A stretch of DNA of 64,000 bases from RZYY01 sp036794825 (GTDB taxonomy: Bacteria > Bacteroidota > Bacteroidia > Bacteroidales > 4484-276). The notes beneath the pieces were generated by a model that was given only the letters and a program-made list of their open reading frames with translations, had not been told where the DNA came from and ran no database searches. The translations under genes were made by a program, and so were the position numbers. Shown here in pieces: positions 35,090 to 45,635 of the stretch (the first letter of the stretch is position 1; each line of letters starts with the position of its first letter). The DNA is taken from NCBI GenBank assembly GCA_036794825.1, contig DAIRGA010000004.1:124001-188000 (forward strand), in the 5' to 3' direction.

Positions 35090-36781
35090 ATGGAAAATCA
35101 GGTGAAATCACTGCTATTCAGTTTATTAGTTATTATTTTAACGATAATTGTGTTGTGCAGTTCAACCATGCAGGCACAGGATATGGCAAAAATTGACTCA
35201 ATGCGGTATGTAGTCGAAACCAGCAAAAACGACTCTGTAAGGGTTTATGGCCTGGTGGCGATTTCGAAGGAATACGCTTGGGGAGATGTACAAAATGCAC
35301 TGCAATATGGAGAAAAAGCTCTTGCTATTGCTGAAAAATCAAATAAAAAGAACCTGCTTTCCTACGCATTGTTTAATAATGGAGTTGCCTACTTCAATCA
35401 GGGACTGCTGGAAATTTCGACAAAGCATTTCTTCGGTTATCTGGAAATTCAGAAAGAATTAAAAGATGACAAAGGGATTGCCTATGCGCTGGTTAACCTC
35501 GGTGCAGTTCATCTAAAACTGAATCAGTTTGAGCAATCGAGAGAATATTTTGAAAAAGCCCTTGAAACTTTTGATAATCTGGCGGCTGAAGGGAAAATTG
35601 CCAAACCCGGCGTCGAAATGATTTCAATCTACAATAATCTGGGCGTTGTATCCAAAAATTGTAACGAACCCGAAAAGGCCATAGAGTATTATTCAAGAGG
35701 AATCAACCTTGCCCGCCATACACCGGGTCAGGAAATGTATTTGGGGAATTTGCTGAATAATCTTGGAAGCATTTATCTCGAGCTGGGGAAATTTGATGAA
35801 GCTATCATTTTTTTAACCGAAGCGTTAAACGTTCGAATGGCAAACAATGATAAATCAGGACTGGTAAAATCTTACCTGATGATGGCCCGGTATTACCTAA
35901 AGCAGGGAAGGATTGAAGATGCATTGTTCTACTCATATAGTGGCTACAATCTCGCGAATACAGTAGGAGGACTTTCAGCCAATTCTGAAGCTCTTGACCT
36001 TCTTTTTCAGGTTTACCAGGAGAAAAAAATGGCTGATTCGGCATTAAAATATTACAAGCTCACCACCGAGCTGAAGGAGAAACTTAACCAGGAAGCTGCC
36101 CTGAAAGAGCTTACGCTCCTGCAGATTACCGCACAGTATAAGGAAAACGAAAGAATATCGCAACTTGAGCAAAACCGGCGTGAGTTCAGGTACCTTATGA
36201 TTGGGCTTACCTTGCTGCTTATTGTCGCCATTCTGAGCCTGTTGTACTTTTTATCGCACAGCAGAAACCGGAGATTAACCCTTGAAAAGGAAAATATTAA
36301 CCTGAGCGCAAAAAACCTTGAACTGAAAAAAGAGAGCCTGGAAAAAGAGCTGGAAATCCGGAATAAAGAACTGGCTACTAATGTGATGTATCAGATTCAG
36401 AAAAATGAGCTGATCCAGGAAATTGTGCAAAAACTCGAAAATCACAGTAGTTCCGACGGAAACAACGATCGCGACTGGAAGTTGGAAATAATAAGGGATC
36501 TCGAGAAGACTCAGCAAAAGTCGGTCTGGAACGAGTTTGAACTTCGGTTTCAGCAGGTGCACAACGATTTTTATAACCGGCTCAATGAAATCAATCCCGA
36601 GCTTTCGACCAACGACAGAAGGCTTTGCGCTTTTTTGAGACTCAATATGACCACCAAAGAGATCTCCTCAATTACAGGCCAATCCATCAGAAGTATAGAA
36701 GTAGCGCGCACCCGCTTGCGCAAACGGCTCAATCTGACCAACTCCGAAACCGGGTTGATTGAGTTTTTATCACAGATATAA
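35090..36781 (+). CDS. Membrane TPR protein with C-terminal helix-turn-helix (copy 2)
   Basis: 563 residues from ATG 35090; the GTG at 35102 aligns with the start of copy 1. Same plan: signal segment (VKSLLFSLLVIILTIIVLCS), TPRs (YGEKALAIAEKSNKKNLLS, IYNNLGVVSKNCNEPEKAIE), membrane helix near residue 380 (YLMIGLTLLLIVAILSLLYF), coiled coil, and C-terminal HTH (TNDRRLCAFLRLNMTTKEIS, SIEVARTRLRKRLNL). The C-terminal region is nearly identical to copy 1 while the TPR part is more diverged, as expected if the sensor inputs differ. It heads the second cassette. Confidence 0.85.
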   Translation: MENQVKSLLFSLLVIILTIIVLCSSTMQAQDMAKIDSMRYVVETSKNDSVRVYGLVAISKEYAWGDVQNALQYGEKALAIAEKSNKKNLLSYALFNNGVAYFNQGLLEISTKHFFGYLEIQKELKDDKGIAYALVNLGAVHLKLNQFEQSREYFEKALETFDNLAAEGKIAKPGVEMISIYNNLGVVSKNCNEPEKAIEYYSRGINLARHTPGQEMYLGNLLNNLGSIYLELGKFDEAIIFLTEALNVRMANNDKSGLVKSYLMMARYYLKQGRIEDALFYSYSGYNLANTVGGLSANSEALDLLFQVYQEKKMADSALKYYKLTTELKEKLNQEAALKELTLLQITAQYKENERISQLEQNRREFRYLMIGLTLLLIVAILSLLYFLSHSRNRRLTLEKENINLSAKNLELKKESLEKELEIRNKELATNVMYQIQKNELIQEIVQKLENHSSSDGNNDRDWKLEIIRDLEKTQQKSVWNEFELRFQQVHNDFYNRLNEINPELSTNDRRLCAFLRLNMTTKEISSITGQSIRSIEVARTRLRKRLNLTNSETGLIEFLSQI

Positions 36782-36919
36782 CTTCCTGTATTACAGTTTG
36801 ATAAATTAGTGTAGCAGAAATGTAGCAGCCAAAATCACGGGGTGTTGTAGCCGTGTGCATGGTCAAAATTTGGCGATCGCCTGTGGCTGGTTGTACTATT
36901 GCAAAAAAATCATTTCGAT

Positions 36920-37090
36920 ATGAAAGGCAGGGCCGGCAAAGATGACCAGAATTCCTCCGCAAAGCAATTGATCAGAAAAAAGGAGCTTGAAAACAGCGCC
37001 CTTAAAAAGATATTGGACTTTCTGGAAAAAGAAAGTGGTGAAAGTAAGCCAAAGAGGCGTAGTAAAAGGGAAAATAAATCCATTCAATAA
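36920..37090 (+). CDS. Short charged protein (copy 2 of a conserved pair)
   Basis: 56 residues from the ATG at 36920 (MKGRAGKDDQ); the frame is open a little further upstream. The core KKELENSALKKILDFLEKES matches copy 1 at 31547. The tail (KPKRRSKRENKSIQ) is strongly basic. Same position in the cassette as copy 1, 29 bases before the giant T9SS gene. Bases 36782-36919 hold no gene. Confidence 0.65.
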   Translation: MKGRAGKDDQNSSAKQLIRKKELENSALKKILDFLEKESGESKPKRRSKRENKSIQ

Positions 37091-37119
37091 ATACATTACA
37101 AACCAACACAATTAATCAG

Positions 37120-40100
37120 ATGAAAACAAGATTGTTACTCTTAGTTTTGTTAGCGCTTAACATGACTCTGGCAAAGGCGCAATTGCCGGGTTCCACCTGC
37201 GGGAACCCTTTGGTGGTGGATCCCATCAACGCACCATTGACTGATTTTGCCATAAACTCGGAGGCGTATGGCAATGATTACACTTCGACTATGGTGACCC
37301 CTTCGACAACCTATCTCAACGGGAACGACATTGTTTTTTCGTTTACCCTTGTAGCAAAAAGCTATATCAATGCATCCATTGCAGGTAATCGCACCGGGCT
37401 GATTTTCACAGCGGTTTGCCCCGGAACCCCTGCAGCACCCCGCCTGGCTTTTGCCGGTGGAACATCGGGCGCCACTGTACCAACATTTGTGCTGGATCCG
37501 GGCAGCTACTTCATGATTGCCGGAACCAATCCAGCTCCCCAATTCACCGACATGATAATCAACTTCTCAGCCGAAGCCGTTCCGGTTGACCCAATCATCA
37601 CACTCAACCCAACCGAGCTTTATGTTGGGATGTCAAGCCCCGGTATTCACAGCGAAACAAAACAAATCACCATTGGCAACCAGGGTGCTACTGATCTGGT
37701 AATCAACAATGGCGGATTTACTTTTTCCGGCCCGGGTGCTGCAGATTTCTCTGTAACTCTTAATGCAGGCGACACTTACCCGCTGACCATACCTTTCGGA
37801 ACAACTAAAGTTGTCAACGTCACTTTCGCTGCTTCTTCCGTTGGGCTGGCTAATGCAAACCTCAATATAACCTTTAATCACCCGGTAAATCCAACGGCAA
37901 CGGTTCCTGTTTCGGGGATGGGCTATGCGCCGATGAGTTCATTTTCCGAATACTTCGACGGGATTACTCCAGTTCCCTCTGGCTGGTTACCAGATGGTTG
38001 GGCAAAAATTGTTCAATCCACATCAACCAGTGCATCGGTGAATGTCTTTGCTTCAACTTCGGCTTTTTCGTTGCCCAACCTTGCCAGATTTCAATCTTCC
38101 ACTGATTTGGCTGCTCAACTTTATCTGGTTTCGCCGGCCGTGACCAACCTTTCACAAAAGCGGCTATTACTTCCGGCCCGCATGGGAACTTCCACCCACA
38201 CCGGCAAAATGCAGGTAGGTTATATGACCAACAGAACTGACCCGAATACTTTCGTCATGGTGACTGAATTCAATGTTACCGGCTCATTCCAGTTTTACAG
38301 CGCTGACTTCAAAAATTCGGGAATGACATTTCCTGACGTGGCTTTTATCGGCATCAGGTACGTTCCGGAGGCAACCAACAGAATCCTGCAGATTGACGAT
38401 GTGAAATATGAAAATGTACCCACACAGGCTGTTTTCAATGTCAACCAATCTTCATTTGATTTTGGAACTGTTTTCATTAATGAAACTACAACCCAGCTTT
38501 TGCAGATTTACAACACCGGAACTGCAGCACTAAGGATTCAGGAGTATGACATCAACATAAGTGGCAGTGGTTCTGAGGCTTACAGCATCATTTATCCTCC
38601 CGGACACACCTGGCCCATCAATTTAACCTTCGGGCAGGCGATTAACCTGACATTACAATTTGCACCGACCGAGGGCAGAAACTACAGTGCAACCCTAAAC
38701 ATTGAAGACAATTTGAATTCAGATTTTACCAATGTGATTACCCTTGAAGGAATTGGCTATGATGCAACCATTTACCCGGGATTTAATTACGATATGATTG
38801 GAGATTTTCCACCAGCAGGATGGAGAAAGTTTGCCGGCAACATTACCATGGGAAATCCAACGCCAAGCACTTCAGCAAACTGGTATCACGGCAAATTCGG
38901 AAACAACCCCGACTTGCCTGAAAACAACAGCGCTGCCTTCAGATTGGTCGCAATTGCCAATTATCAATGGCTGATGACTCCTCCTATTGATTTGGGTGAA
39001 AGTGCTCAGGATTATCAGTTGAAATTCGACCTGGCATTTACTGCCGACAACGGAACCGGGCCTGCCACTATTGGAAACGGGCAAAAATTCGGCGTTGTAG
39101 TTTCTCTCGATGGTGGTTTAACCTGGAGCCAGAACAATGTATTACAATGGTGGAATTCGTCTACACCTGTTTCAAATATTGGTGAAACAGTCATCATTGA
39201 TCTGAACGGATACAGCGGCAGGATTATGCTGGCATTTTATGCTGAATCTACTGTGCTTGTTCCCAGCGGAAGACTTTTTGTAAGAAATGTTGGGGTCAAC
39301 TACAGCACACCAATAGTAAATTTACCTTTTGAAACAGGTTTTGAAGAGGGAGTATTTCCTCCGGAAGGATGGAGCATCTACGATGAGGCTGCAGATGTTC
39401 CCACATGGGAAGCATCTCAAATCCAGAACCATACATCAGGTGGCGTAACATCTGCATTCCATGGCTCAAGCGCCGAAGCCGACAGCTGGCTGGTAACTCC
39501 GGCGATTCTCATGCCCAACGATGCTGATATTTTTCTCAGATTCTGGTCATTCAACACAAACCCGGGCAACTATGGAAAAAACAGCGTTTGGCTGAGTATC
39601 GCCAGCGGAGATCCGGATGATGGTGATTTTCAGGAAATCTGGACTACCGCTTCCGTAAGTTCAGGTTGGATGCAAACAGAACTTAGCCTGAACAGCTTTG
39701 CCGGTGAGATCGCCTTCATTGCTTTCAGATACGAAGGGAACAACGCACATGAATGGCATCTTGACGACATTTCGGTATTTGCCAGCGCTGGTCTGAGCTT
39801 GTCAACACCGGAATTGAATCACACAACCGCGCTGGGTTTCACATCTACAAGACATTTGATCATCAGCAGCACTGCACCGGCAAACCTGATCTACTCTTTC
39901 AACATTGAATATTCTGGCGGTGTCGGGGGATGGCTCTCAGTTGACCCCCCGTCGGGCAATGTTCTATTCACACAAAACCAGAAACACATCATCACTTTCA
40001 ATCCTCTTGGTTTGGGTATCGGCACGCATGAAGCCACAATCACCATTCTGAGCAACGATTATTTCAACCCGGAAGTAGCTGTCCCCGTAACCTTAAATGT

Positions 40101-43100
40101 TGTTCAGCCGGATAATATCGAATTTACAGTGATGGCCGGACAATACTTAAATCCAACGGACCTTAGTACCGATGGGGAATACGCTGTATTAAGGATTTTT
40201 CAGGCGCATGCCGGGTATTTCTGGTCGAAAGCCAACGGGTTGGTTCCGGTCAACGGAGACGATGCAAGGCCAAGAGCGGTAAGCGATGAAGGAATCGTTG
40301 CCGGAAGTTTCAATAACCCTGACGTTCTTTATAACGGAAATCCGGTGCAAATGGCTGGTACATGGAATCCGGCAAATGACACATGGACCTCGGTTGGGAT
40401 GAATCCAGCGGTACCCGCTATTACTGCCACCACTTATCACCAGGGAGACGGTATATCAGCCAATGGTCAGGATATTGTCGGATTGCAATATTTAACCGGT
40501 TCTTCCTATACAGCCTTTAAGAAAAATGAGATATCCGGATTCGAAATGATTGGAATTCAGCATACAGGCAACAGCCGTGCAACCGGGATAAGTAAAAACG
40601 GAGCAACGGTATTTGGTTGGGCAAGTACACCAACGACTAGCAGATTCCCGGTAGTTTGGAAAAACGGGCAAATGATTACGATTTCTGCAATTGGCGGTGA
40701 GGTAAGGGGTGTATCTCCTGATGGAAATTATGCTACAGGTGAGATAGGAGGAAAAGGCTTTGTATGGTCAGAATCAGATGGATTAACTCTTTTCGAAAAC
40801 ACCATTGACGGGTCAGGGTTTTTCTGTGTTGGCGTAACCAATGATAAACTCGTATTGGGTGCATATGGACCCAATTTTCCGATAGACATGCGCAGAGCAT
40901 ATGTGCGCTACCCTGACGGAACCATGATCACTTTTAATGAGTATGCATACAGCCGCGGACTGGCTTCTGCTTATGAGTGGATTTTCTATGTGATTAACAC
41001 AGCAACACCCGACCAGAATAAGTTTGCCGGTGCTGGAGTAAATCCAGACGGGCAGACCGTAACTTTCATTATTGATTTCGATGCACAGATTCCGGCTATT
41101 CAGATCAATCCTGAAAGCATTTCAGCCTCAGTTAACGCCGGAAGCACTGCAGAGCAGCAATTGCTGGTAACCAATACCGGGAGCGAAGACCTGGAGTTTT
41201 CAGCGTATATCAACTACTTGTCAAATGCCGCTACCGAAATTGTAAAAGTTCCTGAGGGAATTATTCATGAGAACAGAGAACTTTCACTGCAAAGCCAGCC
41301 TTCACAGGCTGTCACATCACCCGATGGCAATAGATCAGGAAATACGTTCGTACTGAACTACGACGGACCTAACTCCACCTCAATCGGATTAACCGGAGGC
41401 GGAACATTCTACACTGCTGTAAGATTTCCTTCGGAAATGCTGGCTCCCTTTACAGGCGCAACCCTTACTTCTGTAAATGTTTTCATCAATCAGCTTCCAA
41501 CCTCTTCATACCTGATGATCTGGGGACCCGGAACAACCACTTCGCCGGGGACACTGCTTCAACAGCAGCAGCTTCAGGGCGTTGCTTCAACCTGGAATAC
41601 ACTGGCGCTGGCTTCACCATATGTGATTGATGGAAATGATATTTGGATCGGATTTCTACACAACCAGCCGGCAGGCCTTTTCCCGGCCGGAGTTGATGCA
41701 GGCCCTGCAAATCCGAATGGAGATTTTCTTTCAAATAATGGTACCGTTTGGAACAGACTTTCTGATTATGGATTGAGCGGCAACTGGAATATCAGGGCAA
41801 CCGTTCAGTTAGGTGAGGGCCAGTGGCTGAATTTAGATCCTGCATCAGCAGTAGTAAACCCCGATGCTTCGCTTTCTGTTTCAGCAATATTTAATTCAGC
41901 AGGTCTAAGTACCGGAGATTATTCAGCCAACATTTTGATTGTTACAAATGATCCTTACCGCCCGTTGTTTACAGTTCCGGTAAGTATGAACGTTTTTGAC
42001 GGCTATTGCCAGGATTACACTTTAGCTGCCGGATGGAACCCATTTTCCAGCAATGTCTTACCTGATCAACCTGCTGTGGCTGATTTGTTTGCCCCGATAG
42101 TTAATGACCTGACAATCATGCGGAATCTCACCCAGATTTACTGGCCCGGCGAAAGCATCAACACCATCGGTAACTTGAATAACCAGAGCGGTTATGTGAT
42201 TAAAATGAAAAATGATACTGATTTATCAATCTGCGGGCCGGATTTAGCTTCACCACAGTTAACTCTTAGTGCTGGCTGGTCATATATGCCGGTTTTAAGC
42301 AACTGCGAAGTAAGTATTCAAACACTTTTTGCGGGTTCAATAGGCAACATAGTCATCATACAGGAACTGATCGGCACCAAAATTTTCTGGCCTGCTGCAG
42401 GTGTTTACACTCTCGAAAACCTGGTTCCTGGCAAAGCTTACAACATCAAATTGCTCAACTCCGCAAGTGTTACTTTCCCTTCGTGTGGCAAAAATTCATC
42501 CACATCAGCAATGACTCCGGTTAACAGTGCTGAAACACCATGGGGCGATCTCACCATGACACCCTCAATGCAGCCCGTTGCTTTTATCAACGGCAGCCTT
42601 GGTCAGTTTTCTGAAGGGGATGTGGTTGGCGCTTTTGATCCAAACCACAACATCTTTGGATACATGGAAATCAGCAATCCTGGTCAAAACCAGGTAATCA
42701 CACTTTTTGGCAATGACAACACTGCAAGGCAGCAAACCGGCTTTGAGGAGGGGCAGCAGGTCACTTATCGCCTCTATAGGGCTTCAACAGGAGAATTGTT
42801 TGATCTGCAGGTTGAATATGACCAGACGATGGAAAATACCACCGGAGCCTATTTTTCAAATTCATCTGCAGCAATTACCAAAGTTATCCTACTGCATACC
42901 GGTGTGGGAAATCTCTCCGCAAGCGCAGTAAAGATGTATCCCAATCCTGCACGCAATGAAGTGCATTTCGCAGTTGGCGTATCAAACACCGAATCTGTTT
43001 CGGTGATTCTTTCCGACAGCAAAGGAGTAATAATTGCACAGGAAAATTTCGTCAGCGGAATTACACTCAACACCAGCAACTTTAACCCCGGAGTCTATTT

Positions 43101-43155
43101 TGTTCAGATCGGAACAAACAACGCTCAGGAAGTGAGGAAACTGGTAGTAAAATAG
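37120..43155 (+). CDS. Giant multidomain T9SS-exported surface protein (copy 2)
   Basis: 2011 residues. Signal peptide MKTRLLLLVLLALNMTLAKA. Order seen: a beta domain to ~155; choice-of-anchor D (ITIGNQGATDLVINNGG); anchor J-like (YFDGITPVPSGWLPDGW); anchor D again (FDFGTVFINETTTQLLQIYN); two more anchor J domains (DMIGDFPPAGWRKFAG; FEEGVFPPEGWSIYDEA); BACON-like; HAF repeats; BACON-like; a unique module with LAAGWNPFSSNVLPDQPAVA and a repeat-like LSAGWSYMPVLSN; then the sorting domain (VKMYPNPARNEVHFAVGV ... VRKLVVK). About residues 730-1620 correspond to nearly all of copy 1, so copy 2 is the same protein with extra modules at both ends. Predicted surface adhesin; no enzyme motif seen. Confidence 0.88.
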   Translation: MKTRLLLLVLLALNMTLAKAQLPGSTCGNPLVVDPINAPLTDFAINSEAYGNDYTSTMVTPSTTYLNGNDIVFSFTLVAKSYINASIAGNRTGLIFTAVCPGTPAAPRLAFAGGTSGATVPTFVLDPGSYFMIAGTNPAPQFTDMIINFSAEAVPVDPIITLNPTELYVGMSSPGIHSETKQITIGNQGATDLVINNGGFTFSGPGAADFSVTLNAGDTYPLTIPFGTTKVVNVTFAASSVGLANANLNITFNHPVNPTATVPVSGMGYAPMSSFSEYFDGITPVPSGWLPDGWAKIVQSTSTSASVNVFASTSAFSLPNLARFQSSTDLAAQLYLVSPAVTNLSQKRLLLPARMGTSTHTGKMQVGYMTNRTDPNTFVMVTEFNVTGSFQFYSADFKNSGMTFPDVAFIGIRYVPEATNRILQIDDVKYENVPTQAVFNVNQSSFDFGTVFINETTTQLLQIYNTGTAALRIQEYDINISGSGSEAYSIIYPPGHTWPINLTFGQAINLTLQFAPTEGRNYSATLNIEDNLNSDFTNVITLEGIGYDATIYPGFNYDMIGDFPPAGWRKFAGNITMGNPTPSTSANWYHGKFGNNPDLPENNSAAFRLVAIANYQWLMTPPIDLGESAQDYQLKFDLAFTADNGTGPATIGNGQKFGVVVSLDGGLTWSQNNVLQWWNSSTPVSNIGETVIIDLNGYSGRIMLAFYAESTVLVPSGRLFVRNVGVNYSTPIVNLPFETGFEEGVFPPEGWSIYDEAADVPTWEASQIQNHTSGGVTSAFHGSSAEADSWLVTPAILMPNDADIFLRFWSFNTNPGNYGKNSVWLSIASGDPDDGDFQEIWTTASVSSGWMQTELSLNSFAGEIAFIAFRYEGNNAHEWHLDDISVFASAGLSLSTPELNHTTALGFTSTRHLIISSTAPANLIYSFNIEYSGGVGGWLSVDPPSGNVLFTQNQKHIITFNPLGLGIGTHEATITILSNDYFNPEVAVPVTLNVVQPDNIEFTVMAGQYLNPTDLSTDGEYAVLRIFQAHAGYFWSKANGLVPVNGDDARPRAVSDEGIVAGSFNNPDVLYNGNPVQMAGTWNPANDTWTSVGMNPAVPAITATTYHQGDGISANGQDIVGLQYLTGSSYTAFKKNEISGFEMIGIQHTGNSRATGISKNGATVFGWASTPTTSRFPVVWKNGQMITISAIGGEVRGVSPDGNYATGEIGGKGFVWSESDGLTLFENTIDGSGFFCVGVTNDKLVLGAYGPNFPIDMRRAYVRYPDGTMITFNEYAYSRGLASAYEWIFYVINTATPDQNKFAGAGVNPDGQTVTFIIDFDAQIPAIQINPESISASVNAGSTAEQQLLVTNTGSEDLEFSAYINYLSNAATEIVKVPEGIIHENRELSLQSQPSQAVTSPDGNRSGNTFVLNYDGPNSTSIGLTGGGTFYTAVRFPSEMLAPFTGATLTSVNVFINQLPTSSYLMIWGPGTTTSPGTLLQQQQLQGVASTWNTLALASPYVIDGNDIWIGFLHNQPAGLFPAGVDAGPANPNGDFLSNNGTVWNRLSDYGLSGNWNIRATVQLGEGQWLNLDPASAVVNPDASLSVSAIFNSAGLSTGDYSANILIVTNDPYRPLFTVPVSMNVFDGYCQDYTLAAGWNPFSSNVLPDQPAVADLFAPIVNDLTIMRNLTQIYWPGESINTIGNLNNQSGYVIKMKNDTDLSICGPDLASPQLTLSAGWSYMPVLSNCEVSIQTLFAGSIGNIVIIQELIGTKIFWPAAGVYTLENLVPGKAYNIKLLNSASVTFPSCGKNSSTSAMTPVNSAETPWGDLTMTPSMQPVAFINGSLGQFSEGDVVGAFDPNHNIFGYMEISNPGQNQVITLFGNDNTARQQTGFEEGQQVTYRLYRASTGELFDLQVEYDQTMENTTGAYFSNSSAAITKVILLHTGVGNLSASAVKMYPNPARNEVHFAVGVSNTESVSVILSDSKGVIIAQENFVSGITLNTSNFNPGVYFVQIGTNNAQEVRKLVVK

Positions 43156-43179
43156 TTTTTCTCATAAACGTTAGGTAAC

Positions 43180-43211
43180 AAAACCCTGCCCCGAAACGGG
43201 CGGGGTTTTTT
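43180..43211 (+). terminator. Terminator after the giant T9SS gene
   Basis: AAAACCCTGCCCCG and CGGGCGGGGTTTTTT form a strong stem with a T run. The stretch 43212-43547 beyond it contains no gene or repeat that I can see. Confidence 0.8.
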
Positions 43212-43547
43212 TATTTGAAAGCAACAGGAAAAGTGGAACTTTACAAAAAGTCGTTTTAAAAAAGTAACCGTGAGAGGGTGCATCAACTTTCGAAAAAAAG
43301 GCTGATTGCGCCAACTAAACAGATGCATAAAATTGATTTACAAGAATATCTTGTTACTATCAATCCTTGTATTTTGGTGTCTTCAGGCAAAAAACACATT
43401 ACAAGACGATGTTAGAAACTGCATTAGAAGTGAATATTTATCAGTCCAGTCTATTTGGGAGAAATCGCTGAAAAAAGGTTGATTGGCCTGATAATATTGC
43501 TTTTGGTAAAAACATCAACACATTAACATTTATCTACTCTTTACATG

Positions 43548-44483
43548 TCAGTGGTTTCTGAAAGAGTTCACCATCTCCCTTATCCCTTCTTCATAAGTAG
43601 TGACCTTGAAATCCGGGAATTTCGATTTAAACTTTTCCCATGAAATAACATATTCACTGTCAAACTGATACATCATTTCGCCAACTTCCTTCAGAATTGG
43701 GATAAAAAGGGAGAGCATTCTACGCATCAGTGGTGGCATAAAACTGGTTTTGTGATTGGTTCCCAATATTTTGCTAAACATCTCCGTGATCTCCCCGATG
43801 GTTATGGCTTCTCCCGCCGGAAGATGCCACACCTGTCCGTAGGCAGAGGGTTCCAAAGCCAGTTGAACGAGTGCCCGTGCATTATCCACAGTGTAAGCGT
43901 AGGTGTGTCTTACTCCGGATTTGTTCAGCGACTGGGGTGATTTTCCGTGTAACATTCGCTCAAGAAACGAGAAATAGAACGGGCTGTAAATTGCTTTTGG
44001 ACCATAGAAATCAGCAGAGCGACCAATCAATGCATTCACTTTTTTGCCACTGATCGCTTCCATGAGCATATCGGCCGTTTTTTTTCTGAACTGGCCTTTG
44101 ACCGAAACCGGCTTTTGCGGATGAAGTTCATCGAATGGAACCTGCAGCGGGGCCGGGCCATACATGTACACATTATCAAGGAAGATCAGGTTTGCATCGG
44201 CGACAACGCAGGCATCCAACACATTTTGCATCAGCACTGGCCAGTTTTGCCATGATTTTGAGTTATAGGGTAACGCAACACAGAGATAGACATAACCGGA
44301 GCCTTTGATTGCCTTTAATGCCTCTGAAGGTTTCAAGAGGTCGGCAGGAATGGTTACCGGTAAGTTGTTTGAAGGTGTTCTCTGCACAGCCCTTACTTTC
44401 AGTTCGCGGCTTAGCAACTCATTTACCACAGCGCTTCCCATCGCTCCGGAAGCGCCAAGCACAGTATGAAGTTCAGTTTTCAT
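43548..44483 (-). CDS. NAD-dependent epimerase/NmrA-like SDR protein
   Basis: 311 residues. N-terminal Rossmann motif GASGAMGSAVVNELL with VRAVQRTPSN next, as in atypical SDRs. LDNVYMYGPAPLQVPFDE resembles the UDP-glucose-epimerase-like block, and the Tyr-x3-Lys is not obvious (YMYGP), so catalysis is uncertain. The Crp/Fnr-type regulator gene lies just upstream in the same direction and may control it. Confidence 0.82.
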   Translation of the reverse strand: MKTELHTVLGASGAMGSAVVNELLSRELKVRAVQRTPSNNLPVTIPADLLKPSEALKAIKGSGYVYLCVALPYNSKSWQNWPVLMQNVLDACVVADANLIFLDNVYMYGPAPLQVPFDELHPQKPVSVKGQFRKKTADMLMEAISGKKVNALIGRSADFYGPKAIYSPFYFSFLERMLHGKSPQSLNKSGVRHTYAYTVDNARALVQLALEPSAYGQVWHLPAGEAITIGEITEMFSKILGTNHKTSFMPPLMRRMLSLFIPILKEVGEMMYQFDSEYVISWEKFKSKFPDFKVTTYEEGIREMVNSFRNH

Positions 44484-44564
44484 TGATAATGAAATTGATT
44501 TAGCTGCAAAAGTCCTTCAAATTCTGACTACGGTAATTAACCCAGGTTAAAAAAATCAATTGAT

Positions 44565-45149
44565 TTAACCTTTCGACAATCTTCGCCGGATGCGGCTGAG
44601 CGAGGGACCTTTGATGCCAAGGTATGAGGAGATATTGGCCAGTGAAACTCTCTGAAAAATGTCGGGGTGCAAACTAAGCAGTGTAATATACCGCTCCTCC
44701 GCGCTATGGAAAAGGAAATCCTGAACTCTGCCGGCAGTGGCTATGTAGGTTGTTTCTGCCATTATCCTCCCAAATAGCTCCCAATTCCTTGAAACTTCGT
44801 AAAGTTCCAGTATTTTGTGGCGCTTGGGGAGCATCACCAATGTACTATCTTCCATAGCCTCGATATGCATCTGACTTGGTTTGAGTGTGAGAAAACCCAT
44901 GTACTCCACAACGAAGCTGTTTTCAAAAAAAAAGTGAAAATTCACTTCCTCGCCTTTTGGGTTGACAAAATACCAGCGAAAACTCCCCTGGATAATAAAC
45001 CCCATCTGCGACTCCGTGTCATCGGCCCGGAGATAAAAGTCCCCTTTGCGGAATTTCTTTACATACAGTTGGGGTTCAAGTAGTTGCCAATCCTCGTCAG
45101 TTAAGGGTGAAATGGCCTTAAAAATTGAATATAGCCGTTCCAAGTCCAT
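44565..45149 (-). CDS. Crp/Fnr-family transcriptional regulator
   Basis: 194 residues. The N-terminal cyclic-nucleotide-binding-like beta barrel has KKFRKGDFYLRADDTESQMG and FIIQGSFRWYFVNPKGEEVN. A C-terminal winged helix ends with VSLANISSYLGIKGPSLSRI followed by RRRLSKG. No cysteine cluster for an Fe-S centre and no cAMP-binding signature are evident. This type is common in Bacteroidota as a one-gene regulator beside SDR or reductase genes. Confidence 0.88.
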   Translation of the reverse strand: MDLERLYSIFKAISPLTDEDWQLLEPQLYVKKFRKGDFYLRADDTESQMGFIIQGSFRWYFVNPKGEEVNFHFFFENSFVVEYMGFLTLKPSQMHIEAMEDSTLVMLPKRHKILELYEVSRNWELFGRIMAETTYIATAGRVQDFLFHSAEERYITLLSLHPDIFQRVSLANISSYLGIKGPSLSRIRRRLSKG

Positions 45150-45635
45150 TTTTCATTCGTTTCTATGGTTTCGTCACTTATTTTTCTGGATCTGAAAAGT
45201 AAACATCTCCCGCTAATTTGAACAGATTCAGGGTTTAATAAACCCTCACCAGCAAACAATAACTTTTGAAAATTAATTTCAGGTGATTTTATTTTTCAGA
45301 CAAATCACAGGAAAAGGTGGACGAAAATAGCAATTCCCCTGTAAGCCTATTAAAAGCATCTTGTCAGATAAATTTGATTTGCAAAATGAAAATCATCAGC
45401 TATTTTTCACTTTACAGGATAAATTATCTCTCACCGCAACCGTTTTGTTGATTACATTTCTCATCCGTTGAAGCTATCTGCCCAACGGATATGTAGCGGA
45501 TTCTATATTCAAACGATTTGAAATATCTGCCAAAACTGGGTTTTGTTTGTGTGGGGAATGGGATACTAATCTGATAAATTTCATTAAATATCACTATTGA
45601 CCGACTAAAATTTAATGAGCATAGAAAAATGTGAA

